Assembly (NCBI GenBank): GCA_049597955.1
Contig: JBMYND010000001.1
Span: forward strand, 124,001 to 188,000
Source: JAYPAN01 sp049597955
GTDB taxonomy: Bacteria; Pseudomonadota; Alphaproteobacteria; RS24
Length of the DNA: 64,000 nucleotides
Direction: 5' to 3'
Position 1 is the first letter of the stretch. Every line of letters begins with the position of its first letter. Shown in pieces: positions 1 through 7,981 of this stretch. The position numbers were made by a program, and so were the translations under genes. The notes below the pieces were generated by a model. It was not told the origin of the DNA. It did no database searches and was given only the letters and a program-made list of their open reading frames with translations.

Positions 1-411
1 GTGCCGGAAGGGGCGACGCCGAAAGACGGCCCGTCTGCCGGCACGGCCATGGCAACAGCGATTGTGTCGGTGATGACCGGCATACCTGTCCGCAAGGAAG
101 TGGCGATGACCGGCGAGGTGACTTTGCGCGGTCGGGTGCTGCCAATTGGCGGGCTGAAGGAAAAATTGCTGGCCGCTTTGCGCGGCGGTATCGCCAAGGT
201 TTTGATACCCAAGGAAAATGAAAAAGACTTGGCGGATGTCCCTGACAATATCAAGGAAGGGCTTGAAATCGTGCCGGTTGAAAGCATGGATGAAGTGCTG
301 TCACATGCCTTGCAGCATGTCCCTTCGGCGATTGAATGGGATGAAGAAGCCTATTATGCCAGTCGCCAAGTGACACAAGGAGACGGTCAGGAAATCCCGC
401 AAGCCCACTGA
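1..411 (+). CDS. lon: ATP-dependent protease Lon, C-terminal fragment (gene enters from the left edge)
   Basis: Last 136 codons of Lon, the cytoplasmic ATP-dependent serine protease that degrades misfolded and regulatory proteins. The visible part is the proteolytic domain. PKDGPSAG carries the catalytic Ser (residue 12 of the fragment). The catalytic Lys lies 43 residues later in GGLKEKLLAA (residue 55), the same spacing as Ser679/Lys722 of E. coli Lon. The AAA+ and N-terminal domains lie outside the window, so the GTG at position 1 is an internal Val codon and not a start. The next gene is hup, the usual lon-hup neighbourhood. The last ~25 residues are variable and polar, as is common in this family. 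Confidence 0.95.
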   Translation: MPEGATPKDGPSAGTAMATAIVSVMTGIPVRKEVAMTGEVTLRGRVLPIGGLKEKLLAALRGGIAKVLIPKENEKDLADVPDNIKEGLEIVPVESMDEVLSHALQHVPSAIEWDEEAYYASRQVTQGDGQEIPQAH

Positions 412-477
412 TTTGGACGATTTTGAGGTTTTTTTGACATTTTTTTGCGGAAAAGTGCCATTTTCGGGTGTTTTTCT

Positions 478-505
478 TTGACGAAAACATGAATCGGCGC
501 ATAGG
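478..505 (+). promoter_or_regulatory. candidate hup promoter
   Basis: TTGACG (478-483), a 16-bp spacer and CATAGG (500-505) lie about 40 bp upstream of hup. The -35 is good and the -10 is weak. A second TTGACA occurs at about 436 in a T-rich stretch but has no good -10 partner. Confidence 0.35.
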
Positions 506-547
506 TTGAGAGGTCAATATCTGTTAGCCTTATGAGGAGGGGTTTAG

Positions 548-820
548 ATGAACAAAAATGATTTGATCAGTCAGGTCGCCGATGATGCCGGTCTGTCCAA
601 AGCCGATGCCACAAAAGCCGTAGACGCTGTGTTTGACAGCATTGCCGGTGTTCTGGGCAAAGGCGGTGAAGTTCGTTTGGTAGGCTTCGGCACTTTCTCC
701 GTTGCCCATCGCAAGGCGACGACAGGCCGCAACCCGCGCACGGGTGAAGCCATTCAAATTGCTGCTTCTAAACAGCCCAAATTCAAAGCCGGTAAAGGTT
801 TGAAAGACGCCGTTAACTAA
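548..820 (+). CDS. hup: DNA-binding protein HU
   Basis: 90-residue histone-like protein of the HU/IHF family; it binds and bends DNA non-specifically as a dimer in the nucleoid. It has the full family length, starts MNKNDLISQVA, and shows the conserved GFGTF turn and the DNA-binding arm GRNPRTGE before the C-terminal PKFKAGKGLKDAVN. A strong ribosome binding site (GAGGAGG, 534-540) fixes the start. It lies downstream of lon, as in many proteobacteria, and is followed by an intrinsic terminator, so it is probably transcribed alone or with read-through from lon. IHF subunits are excluded by the sequence of the arm. Confidence 0.97.
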   Translation: MNKNDLISQVADDAGLSKADATKAVDAVFDSIAGVLGKGGEVRLVGFGTFSVAHRKATTGRNPRTGEAIQIAASKQPKFKAGKGLKDAVN

Positions 821-843
821 GCATATTTTAGTGCGGTAATAAT

Positions 844-887
844 GGGCGCTGGCCTGAGATTTATTCTCGGTCAGCGTCTTTTTTTTT
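844..887 (+). terminator. Rho-independent terminator of hup
   Basis: A GC-rich inverted repeat, GGGCGCTGGCC pairing with GGTCAGCGTC with G-T wobbles, around a short AT loop. It is followed by nine T residues (879-887). It sits 23 bp after the hup stop codon. Confidence 0.85.
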
Positions 888-914
888 GCTTTTTTCCTGC
901 AGATGCGCTAAACG
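886..914 (+). promoter_or_regulatory. candidate tRNA-Val promoter
   Basis: TTGCTT (886-891), a 17-bp spacer and TAAACG (909-914) end 10 bp before the tRNA-Val gene. The -35 overlaps the T-run of the hup terminator. Match is weak, but spacing and position are right. Confidence 0.3.
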
Positions 915-924
915 CGTCCCTCGA

Positions 925-1000
925 GGGCGGTTAGCTCAGCTGGGAGAGCATCTCGTTTACACCGAGAGGGTCGGCGGTTCGATCCCGTCACCGCCCACCA
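925..1000 (+). tRNA. tRNA-Val (anticodon UAC)
   Basis: Complete 76-nt cloverleaf. The 7-bp acceptor stem is GGGCGGT/ACCGCCC, the discriminator is A and the CCA end is encoded. The anticodon stem TCTCG/CGAGA carries loop TTTACAC, giving UAC, which reads valine GUA-type codons. The T arm is GGCGGTTCGATCCCGTC. The gene lies just after the hup terminator. Confidence 0.95.
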
Positions 1001-1043
1001 TTTGTCACTGCATCATATTTTCCGGTGTGGCGGCAATCTTGAC

Positions 1044-1072
1044 TTGACAGCCATCAGGGTGGCGCGTAAGTC
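1044..1072 (+). promoter_or_regulatory. candidate tRNA-Asp promoter
   Basis: TTGACA (1044-1049) is a perfect -35. It is followed by a 17-bp spacer and TAAGTC (1067-1072), a weak -10. Transcription would start about 20 nt before tRNA-Asp. Confidence 0.45.
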
Positions 1073-1098
1073 AAAAGCCACTTGGAGCCAAGTGCTTT

Positions 1099-1175
1099 GG
1101 GGGTGTAGCTCAGTTGGTTAGAGCGCTGGCCTGTCACGCCAGAGGCCGCGGGTTCGAGTCCCGTCACTCCCGCCA
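1099..1175 (+). tRNA. tRNA-Asp (anticodon GUC)
   Basis: Complete 77-nt tRNA. Acceptor stem is GGGGGTG/CACTCCC with one G-T pair, the discriminator is G and CCA is encoded. Anticodon stem CTGGC/GCCAG holds loop CTGTCAC, giving GUC (Asp). The T arm is GCGGGTTCGAGTCCCGT. The large autotransporter gene begins within 100 bp of its 3' end. Confidence 0.95.
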
Positions 1176-1192
1176 TTTCCCCAAAATCCTAT

Positions 1193-1221
1193 TTGCGTCC
1201 CATCCATATCTGTCCACATAT
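1193..1221 (+). promoter_or_regulatory. candidate autotransporter promoter
   Basis: TTGCGT (1193-1198), a 17-bp spacer and ACATAT (1216-1221). With this promoter the transcript would begin near 1228. That favours the ATG at 1269 as the start of the large ORF over the GTG at 1227. Confidence 0.45.
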
Positions 1222-1268
1222 TTTGCGTGTGTTGTGACCTGCCTGTCGGGCAGAATCGGATAGCGTCG

Positions 1269-4200
1269 ATGACGGGCGAGGTGCTGCGTCGACAGGCGCC
1301 ATGTATTGGGATTTGGTTTGTGTTTGCCGGTTGTAAGTGGGTAGCGAATAGACGGTCTCATATCCGAGTGCCGATTGCGCAAGCTGCCGCGCTGGCGCTG
1401 GTTTTGATATTGCGCGCCTTGCCGGCTGAGGCGCAGTCGCAAATCTCGCAGACGCGCACCATCACCTCCGTCAGCAATGGCTATTGTTTCTTTGATATTG
1501 ACAATAATGGCGCGTTTAACAGCAATGATTATCCGCTGACCGACCCGGTGATTAACAATAATGATTTTTTGTTCAAGGACACGATTAGCTATACCGGCAC
1601 GGACAGTGATAATCAAACCACGCTGAATATCATCAACCAAGGCGTGCTGCACCGCCCTGATGCATTGGGTGCGCTGGCAGCCGGTCAGAATTACGACATT
1701 AATATCTCCAATATCTGCGTTGGCGAAACCAGCCGCACCGATACAATTGTAACCGTCACTGATGATGATGACGCGGTTGATGCAGATGGCGACGGCAATC
1801 CGGCCAATGACCCGGATACCAGCACCACTACCACGCAAACCGGCACCAGCGCCGAGACGGCAATATATGATGATGATGGCTTTACTTTTGGTGGCAATAG
1901 CGTCATTGGCTTTACCGGCCAGGTTCTCGGCGATATTGAGTTTGACGCGGCCATTACCGATGGCGGCGGCACGGCCTATAATGATGATGTAACTTTCACG
2001 CTGGGCGCTGGCTCGGAAATTGCCGGCACGCTTGATTTTGGCACGGGCGGCAGCAGCAATGTGGCGGTCAGCGATGCGGTTATCACGCTGAATGGTGATG
2101 TCACCGCGGTTGGTTTGGCCGGCGCATCAAATATCGAATTGACCAATAATGCCGAGATTTTGGGTGCCTTGACCGCTGGCAATATATCGGAAGGGCTGGA
2201 TTTGACCAATACGGCGGCGGTTGGCGCGCTGGATATATCGGGCAGCGATACGGTCAATGCATCGCTGACCGGCACCAGCGCCATTGGCACATTGACTGTC
2301 AGCAATCTCGGCGATGCAGCCTCGGTTTTGACCAATGCCGGCACGGTCAGCATTTTGCGCGCCCTCAATAATCCTTTATTGAGCATCACCAATAGCGGAA
2401 CAGTATCGGCGCCGGTTGACGGGGCGGTTATTCTCGGTGGTGTTGATATTGTGTTCAATAATAGTGGCACGCTGAATGCCGCATCGGGCGGCACAGTCGA
2501 TTTAAGCGCCGTGACCGGCACGGTGCAGTTCAACTCATCCGGCACAGTCAGCGCCTCAACCACTGATATTGTGCTGGCGGGCGGCGCGACCGGCAATATC
2601 AACATTATCAATACCGGCACCATGTCCACAACCAATAGCCGTGGCCTAACGCTGACCGATATTGGCGGGGCGGTGTCTTTCATCAATGGCACGGACACAG
2701 TGCCGGGCGGGGCAGTGTCTTCGGGAGCGGGACGGCTGAGCGCCTTTGATACGGCGGTCAATGTATCCGACAGTGAAGTTTTGGGAAATGCCGCCTCACA
2801 GGCCATGCAAGCAACCATTCGCCAAGACAGCGCCAGCAGCCGCATTGAAGTGACGGCCGAACATGCCATTTTGGCCGATAATGTGGCGGCGCTGACTTTG
2901 GTCAATCAGGGGCTTATCAGTGCCGGCACCAATAATGCCGTGCAGGCTGATAATGCGGGCAGTGTGGGTATTGAAAATAATGGGGCTGCGGCGCGCATCA
3001 GTGCCGGTGACCAGACCGCGATACGCGCGCCCGGCCTGTCTGGCGCATTTTCCCTGACCAATGCAGGAGCAATTGAAGCGCGCAATGCGACGCTGTTTTT
3101 GGATGATGCGCAAGGCGCGATAAGCCTGACCAATAGCGGCACATTGCGCGCCACCCATCAGCTCGGTGGTGCCGGGTTCGACCATGATGATGACCCGTTA
3201 ACCGCGGCATTGGACGATTTTGTTGTGCAGGCAACACGCGCTGCCGGGGCGTCCGGCGGGGCAGTGACGGTGAACAATGAAAGCGCGGGGACAATATCCA
3301 TCAATTCCAGCAATGCGTTGCGTTTGAGTGATTTCAGCGCCGCCAATGATACAGTGACGCTGACCAATGCCGGCAGCGTGACCGCAGGCGCGCTTTATGC
3401 GCTGCGGCTGGATGATATTCGCGCGCTCAGCCTGACCAATTCCGGCACCGTGACGGCTGCCAATGAGGTGATGCGCGCCACTGATTTGGCCGGGGCGGTA
3501 ACCTTGACCAATTCCGGCACATTGCGCGCCACGCACACGCTTGATGCGGCCGATGCCGCCACCAATTTTGCCGTTCATCTGACCGGCAATGCCGGTGATG
3601 ATGGCGGCGCGGTGAGCCTGACCAATAGCGGCACGATTGCCATTGCCTCGGATAATGCCATAAGGCTCAGCGGCTTTGATCGCGATGATGACGCGGTGAC
3701 TTTAACCAATAGCGGGCAAATTACCGCCGGTCGCGATTCGGCAATCAGCATGGCGGCCTCCAAGGGCGTCAGCATTTCCAATAGCGGTGAGACGGCGCAA
3801 ATTTCGGCGACCGGTGACCGGGCGGTGGATATTGCCGCCATTGACGGGGCATTGACCTTGACCAATAGCGGCACAATATCAGCCGCCAATGAGACTTTCG
3901 ACGCGCAGGCCATTGCCGGTGCGGTCACGCTGACCAATTCCGGCACGCTGCGCGCGACGCATGCGCTGGCAGATGCCGACGCCACAACCAATTTCGCTTT
4001 GCGGCTGGCGCGGCTGGATGGCGCGGCGGGCGGTGCGGTGGCGGTGACCAATAGCGGCACGATTTCGGTCAATTCCGACAATGCGGTTTTATTGTCGGGC
4101 TTTGACGAAACCGCCGACAGCGTCACTGTGACGGCTTCCGGCACATTATCGGCAGGCCGCGACAATGCGCTGCAAATTGACAGCGTCAACGCCCTGACCC

Positions 4201-6830
4201 TGACCAATAGCGGCACGATTTCCGCCGGACGCAATAATGCGTTTTCCGTCGCTTCAGCCAATAGCCTGACCCTTACCAATAGCGGTGAAAATGCAGCGAT
4301 AAGCGCGCTTGGCGATGATGCGGTCAACCTTGGCACTGTCAATGGCGTGGTCAGCCTGACCAATGGCGGCACAATCTCGGCCGCCGACCGGGCGGTGACA
4401 TTGGCAAGCCTGACAGGCAATGCGACCATCACCAATAGCGGCACCATAAGGGTGACAGCGGATGATGCCACCTATGGGCTGGGCATCACCAATGCCGGTG
4501 CGGCTGTAAGCCTGACCAATAGCGGCACAATCTCGGCTGCCGACCGCGCTGTTAACCTGCAAAGCGTGACCGGCGAGCTGACGATTTCCAATACAGGCAG
4601 TCTGACCGCTACAGGCCAATATGCTTTGCGGGCTGGCAGTGTCGGCGGCAATGTGTCCATCACCAATTCCGATGCATTGACGGCAGCCGCCAATACAGTG
4701 CAGACCGACGCGCCGGGCGGCAATTTCACCTTGCTCAATAGTGGCACAATGACCACAACGGATGCGGATTCAAGCTATTTGGTCTCAGCCAATAATGTGA
4801 CCGGCAATCTATCAATCACCAATAGCGGCACGATTTCAGTCGCCGGTGGCAAGGTGATGGATTTGACCAATGCGGGCGGCACGGTCATGATTGACAATTC
4901 CGGCACCATCTCTTCGCTTGGCGGGCGGGTTTTCGACATTCGCAATGCCGGAGGTGCCATTACATTTGACAATTCGGCAACGCTGTCGGCGACCACAGCG
5001 CCGATTGTTGATGCCAATGCGGCAGCCGCCGGTTTTACTTTTGACAATACCGGCTCACTGTCGGGAACAGCCATGCTGGTCGATGCGCGTATCGCCGGTG
5101 GCGCGGTTTCGCTGACCAATGGCGGCAATATCACCTCGACCGGAACATTTGCCCTGCGCGCTGATGCGGCGCCGGCGGCGGTGGCGGTCAATAATAGCGG
5201 CACAATTGCCGCGCAAGCCACGGCGCTGTCCGTCTCCGGCGCGACCGGTGCGGTCGGCATCATCAATAGCGGCACATTGCAGGCCACAACCGCCACAGCC
5301 CTGGACGCTTCCAATGGCGGGGCGGTGACGCTGACCAATTCCGGCACCATCACGGCGGCCAGCAATGCCCTATTATTGACCGATGCCGCCGCCCTGCAAG
5401 TGACCAATGCCGCCAATGGCAGTATGACCGCTTCCGCCGGTCACGCGCTGGTGGCTGACAATATCGACAATGCCATCCTCACCAATAATGGCACCATATC
5501 GGCTGCCGGTGGCACAGCCATATCAATGACCGGCGCCGGTGTTGAAATCGTCAATAGCGGCACGATTTCCGGCAATTCGGTCGGCGTGTCAGTGGGCAGC
5601 AATGCGGAGATTGTTAATCTTGGCACGATAAATGTCGGCACCGCAAATGTCGCCGTGCAGTTTGCCGGCACTGGCTCGGTTCTGCAATTATCGGAAAATG
5701 CCAAGCTGATTGGCCGCCTTGTTGCGCCGGCCATTGCCGAGGAAGCTGACCGCCATGAGATTGTGATAAATCTTGATGCCGGGTTGAGCTATTATTACGA
5801 TTTTGACGGGGCGGGGATAAAATTCACAGATAATGAGGGCAGCGACCGCCCGCAGGCTGTCGGCTCAGCGCATGGCGCGTCTTCGTCAATGGTGCGGGCG
5901 CAGGATTTGCTGTTGGCGCGGCGCGCCGTATCATTGGTGCGCGGCTATCACGAAAGCAGCCCGCTTTACGATAATCGCCAGCTCAATGCGGTTTCCTGGC
6001 GCGGTGACAGCGTGCAGGAACCCTCGGCCAGCGAAGCCTATCAACTGCGCGATAAGAGCATTGGTTGGATAGGAACAACATTGCTTGGCGCTTTGCCCAA
6101 AAGGCGATTGCAATTTCTGGTGGCGCAAGACCGGATCGATGCTGCGGTCAATCAGGATATGCAGAAATTCAAATCAGATTATGTCGGCTTTGGTTTTGCC
6201 GCCCGCACATTGGCCAGCTATCAGGGCATTTATCTGTCGGCCTTTGGCCTGATGGGTGTGTCCAGCAATGAAACCAAACGCCGGCTCATCACCAATAGTC
6301 ATGCCAGCGGTGAGTTGACTGCCAGTGCTGCCTATTACAGCGCGCATTTGGACACGCATATGTCGTTGAACTATGCGCTGCGGCTGACGCGCGGCCTGCA
6401 AATGGATGTGCGCGTCGGGCTGGGTTTAAGCGCCGTGCAGCAGGAAAGCCATGATGAGGGCGATTATTACCGCCATGAGGGCCATTTATTGATGCAGGGG
6501 CTGGTCGACAGCAATTTGCGCTTGGCCTATGACTGGAATGAAGGTTATTTGCCGCGCCGCGAAGTGGCATTTCTCGATTTTTCCGCCGGTTATCGCGGCG
6601 TTATGGCCGGTGACACGCGCGACTTCCGGTTTCTCGACGCCAATGTGACACAAGGGGCCGATGCCCAATTTGTCGATTCCGAACGCGGCGAGGCGCTGTT
6701 TCGTATCGGCCTCGGCTTTGAGCGCACCATGATGCGCGGGCTGGTCTTGTCAATTTCGGCGGCGCGCAGCGGTCATGCAACCGGCTTTGAGTCGGATGAT
6801 ATTTCCGCCGGTTTGCGCTGGCGCTTTTAA
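1269..6830 (+). CDS. giant autotransporter adhesin-like protein (type V secretion)
   Basis: 1853-residue autotransporter, probably a surface-exposed or shed beta-helical protein. In order: a long N-region and hydrophobic signal core ending ALPAEA (predicted cleavage near residue 55/56); a Cys-containing, Asp-rich segment with DIDNNGAFNSND (residues ~76-87), which looks like a dockerin or EF-hand calcium loop, and DADGDGNPANDPD (~171-183); a passenger of ~1300 residues made of repeats such as LTNSGTISA, typical of right-handed beta-helices; and a C-terminal beta-barrel of ~270 residues ending in GLRWRF with the expected terminal Phe. Start ATG 1269 has GGA 8 bp upstream and fits the candidate promoter; GTG 1227 is an alternative. 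It lies alone between tRNA-Asp and nuoA, where relatives usually have no such gene, so horizontal acquisition is plausible. Adhesion is inferred; no catalytic domain is visible. Confidence 0.88.
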   Translation: MTGEVLRRQAPCIGIWFVFAGCKWVANRRSHIRVPIAQAAALALVLILRALPAEAQSQISQTRTITSVSNGYCFFDIDNNGAFNSNDYPLTDPVINNNDFLFKDTISYTGTDSDNQTTLNIINQGVLHRPDALGALAAGQNYDINISNICVGETSRTDTIVTVTDDDDAVDADGDGNPANDPDTSTTTTQTGTSAETAIYDDDGFTFGGNSVIGFTGQVLGDIEFDAAITDGGGTAYNDDVTFTLGAGSEIAGTLDFGTGGSSNVAVSDAVITLNGDVTAVGLAGASNIELTNNAEILGALTAGNISEGLDLTNTAAVGALDISGSDTVNASLTGTSAIGTLTVSNLGDAASVLTNAGTVSILRALNNPLLSITNSGTVSAPVDGAVILGGVDIVFNNSGTLNAASGGTVDLSAVTGTVQFNSSGTVSASTTDIVLAGGATGNINIINTGTMSTTNSRGLTLTDIGGAVSFINGTDTVPGGAVSSGAGRLSAFDTAVNVSDSEVLGNAASQAMQATIRQDSASSRIEVTAEHAILADNVAALTLVNQGLISAGTNNAVQADNAGSVGIENNGAAARISAGDQTAIRAPGLSGAFSLTNAGAIEARNATLFLDDAQGAISLTNSGTLRATHQLGGAGFDHDDDPLTAALDDFVVQATRAAGASGGAVTVNNESAGTISINSSNALRLSDFSAANDTVTLTNAGSVTAGALYALRLDDIRALSLTNSGTVTAANEVMRATDLAGAVTLTNSGTLRATHTLDAADAATNFAVHLTGNAGDDGGAVSLTNSGTIAIASDNAIRLSGFDRDDDAVTLTNSGQITAGRDSAISMAASKGVSISNSGETAQISATGDRAVDIAAIDGALTLTNSGTISAANETFDAQAIAGAVTLTNSGTLRATHALADADATTNFALRLARLDGAAGGAVAVTNSGTISVNSDNAVLLSGFDETADSVTVTASGTLSAGRDNALQIDSVNALTLTNSGTISAGRNNAFSVASANSLTLTNSGENAAISALGDDAVNLGTVNGVVSLTNGGTISAADRAVTLASLTGNATITNSGTIRVTADDATYGLGITNAGAAVSLTNSGTISAADRAVNLQSVTGELTISNTGSLTATGQYALRAGSVGGNVSITNSDALTAAANTVQTDAPGGNFTLLNSGTMTTTDADSSYLVSANNVTGNLSITNSGTISVAGGKVMDLTNAGGTVMIDNSGTISSLGGRVFDIRNAGGAITFDNSATLSATTAPIVDANAAAAGFTFDNTGSLSGTAMLVDARIAGGAVSLTNGGNITSTGTFALRADAAPAAVAVNNSGTIAAQATALSVSGATGAVGIINSGTLQATTATALDASNGGAVTLTNSGTITAASNALLLTDAAALQVTNAANGSMTASAGHALVADNIDNAILTNNGTISAAGGTAISMTGAGVEIVNSGTISGNSVGVSVGSNAEIVNLGTINVGTANVAVQFAGTGSVLQLSENAKLIGRLVAPAIAEEADRHEIVINLDAGLSYYYDFDGAGIKFTDNEGSDRPQAVGSAHGASSSMVRAQDLLLARRAVSLVRGYHESSPLYDNRQLNAVSWRGDSVQEPSASEAYQLRDKSIGWIGTTLLGALPKRRLQFLVAQDRIDAAVNQDMQKFKSDYVGFGFAARTLASYQGIYLSAFGLMGVSSNETKRRLITNSHASGELTASAAYYSAHLDTHMSLNYALRLTRGLQMDVRVGLGLSAVQQESHDEGDYYRHEGHLLMQGLVDSNLRLAYDWNEGYLPRREVAFLDFSAGYRGVMAGDTRDFRFLDANVTQGADAQFVDSERGEALFRIGLGFERTMMRGLVLSISAARSGHATGFESDDISAGLRWRF
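2386..5575 (+). repeat. degenerate tandem repeats coding NSGT-type beta-helix rungs
   Basis: The passenger-coding DNA carries roughly two dozen dispersed copies of a short motif close to ACCAATAGCGGCAC or ACCAATTCCGGCAC (Thr-Asn-Ser-Gly-Thr). A larger unit beginning LTNSGTLRATH occurs three times, at 3126, 3504 and 3930, with spacings of 378 and 426 bp. The copies are diverged but similar enough to allow in-frame recombination. Confidence 0.8.
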
Positions 6831-6937
6831 GGCCGTGCCGAGGCGCGGCGATTGACCCATCAAAGCCCGACAATCGGCCCTTTCAGCGCCTGTTTCAGCA
6901 TGCGACAGAAAAACCTTTCCGGCGCGGTGATTGGCGC

Positions 6938-6965
6938 TTGCATTGCGGTTGGGCGTCACTATACT
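6938..6965 (+). promoter_or_regulatory. nuo operon promoter
   Basis: TTGCAT (6938-6943), a 16-bp spacer and TATACT (6960-6965). This is the only good sigma-70-like promoter in the 225-bp gap before nuoA. It would give a 5' leader of about 84 nt. Confidence 0.65.
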
Positions 6966-6990
6966 CCGCCAAGAATCTCCCGATAAGGTG

Positions 6991-7045
6991 CTTGAGAAGC
7001 GAACCGGTCGGGACAGTGCGAAGCAGGGGTTTCCCGACCCTCAAG
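6991..7045 (+). promoter_or_regulatory. nested hairpin in the nuoA 5' leader
   Basis: Two nested inverted repeats: CTTGAG (6991-6996) with CTCAAG (7040-7045), and GGTCGGGA (7006-7013) with TCCCGACC (7032-7039). The 3' arm of the outer stem touches the presumed ribosome binding site AAGAGG before the nuoA ATG at 7056. No known riboswitch class is recognised; a role in translation control or mRNA stability is an inference. Confidence 0.5.
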
Positions 7046-7055
7046 AGGCTTGTAA

Positions 7056-7424
7056 ATGATGCAGGAATTACTGGCAGGCTATTATCCGATTCTGATTTTC
7101 ATGGCGCTATCCGCCGTTATCACGCTTGCTCTTTTGGTCGTTCCCGCCCTGGTCGCGCCATCGGCCCCGGACAGCGAAAAAAACGCGCCCTATGAGTGCG
7201 GCTTTGAAGCATTTGACGATGCGCGCATGAAATTTGATGTGAAGTTCTATCTGGTCGCCATTTTGTTCATTATTTTCGACTTGGAAGTGGCGTTTTTGTT
7301 CCCTTGGGCGGTCGCCTTTGGCGAGGTCGGCCTGTTCGGCTTCTGGTCGATGATGTTTTTCCTCGCGGTTTTGACAGTCGGCTTTGCCTATGAATGGCGC
7401 AAGGGTGCGCTGGATTGGGATTAG
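7056..7424 (+). CDS. nuoA: NADH-quinone oxidoreductase subunit A
   Basis: 122-residue membrane subunit of complex I, at the junction of the membrane arm and the peripheral arm. It shows three hydrophobic segments and the family signature YECGFEAFDDAR in the first loop, followed by FYLVAILFIIFDLEVAFLFP. Translation starts at ATG 7056 after AAGAGG. First gene of a 14-gene operon that runs to nuoN with gaps of only a few bases, which implies one transcript and coordinated assembly. Confidence 0.97.
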   Translation: MMQELLAGYYPILIFMALSAVITLALLVVPALVAPSAPDSEKNAPYECGFEAFDDARMKFDVKFYLVAILFIIFDLEVAFLFPWAVAFGEVGLFGFWSMMFFLAVLTVGFAYEWRKGALDWD

Positions 7425-7427
7425 AGC

Positions 7428-7970
7428 ATGTCTGAAAAACAAATCATTGATGTGAGCAATCTTCCGGCACCGGAAGCTGACCCATATTATGCGCAAGTCT
7501 CCGATGAATTGGCCGATAAGGGCTTTGTGCTGGCATCTTCTGAGGATTTGATTAATTGGGCGCGCGCCGGTTCTTTGCATTGGATGTTGTTCGGTTTGGC
7601 CTGTTGTGCGGTGGAAATGATGCACACTTCCATGCCGCGCTTGGATGCGGAGCGTTTTGGCTTTGCGCCGCGCGCCTCCCCGCGCCAATCTGATGTGATG
7701 ATTGTCGCCGGCACGCTGACCAATAAAATGGCGCCGGCGCTGCGCAAGGTTTATGACCAAATGCCGGAGCCGCGCTATGTGATTTCAATGGGCTCATGCG
7801 CCAATGGCGGTGGCTATTATCATTATTCCTATTCAGTGGTGCGTGGTTGTGACCGTGTTGTGCCGGTTGATATTTATGTCCCGGGCTGCCCGCCTACGGC
7901 GGAAGCTCTGCTTTACGGGGTTTTGCTGCTGCAAAAGAAAATGCGGCGCACCGGAACCATTGAGCGATAG
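7428..7970 (+). CDS. nuoB: NADH-quinone oxidoreductase subunit B
   Basis: 180-residue peripheral-arm subunit that holds the terminal iron-sulfur cluster N2, which passes electrons to quinone. The N2 ligands are visible as the tandem Cys59-Cys60 (FGLACCAVEMM), Cys124 (GSCANGGGYY) and Cys154 (YVPGCPPTAEA). The ATG lies 3 bp after the nuoA stop. Length and motifs are those of the family. Confidence 0.97.
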   Translation: MSEKQIIDVSNLPAPEADPYYAQVSDELADKGFVLASSEDLINWARAGSLHWMLFGLACCAVEMMHTSMPRLDAERFGFAPRASPRQSDVMIVAGTLTNKMAPALRKVYDQMPEPRYVISMGSCANGGGYYHYSYSVVRGCDRVVPVDIYVPGCPPTAEALLYGVLLLQKKMRRTGTIER

Positions 7971-7981
7971 GGCGGGCGGAT

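Noticed and set aside
2386..5575. Regularly spaced repeats that could suggest a CRISPR array
   Set aside because: The repeats are short, diverged, unevenly spaced and lie inside one continuous reading frame with beta-helix character. No cas genes are present.
1976..5734. Several long minus-strand ORFs opposite the autotransporter (e.g. 1976-2905, 3575-4471, 4775-5416)
   Set aside because: They mirror the repetitive passenger codons in another frame, show low-complexity Val/Leu/Pro/Ala repeats, and have no ribosome binding sites or family features.
6951..6972. Similarity between CGTCACTATACTCCGCCA and the 3' end of tRNA-Asp, as if an attachment site flanked the autotransporter gene
   Set aside because: The match is broken by extra bases, coincides with the nuo promoter, and no integrase is present. 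Probably chance.
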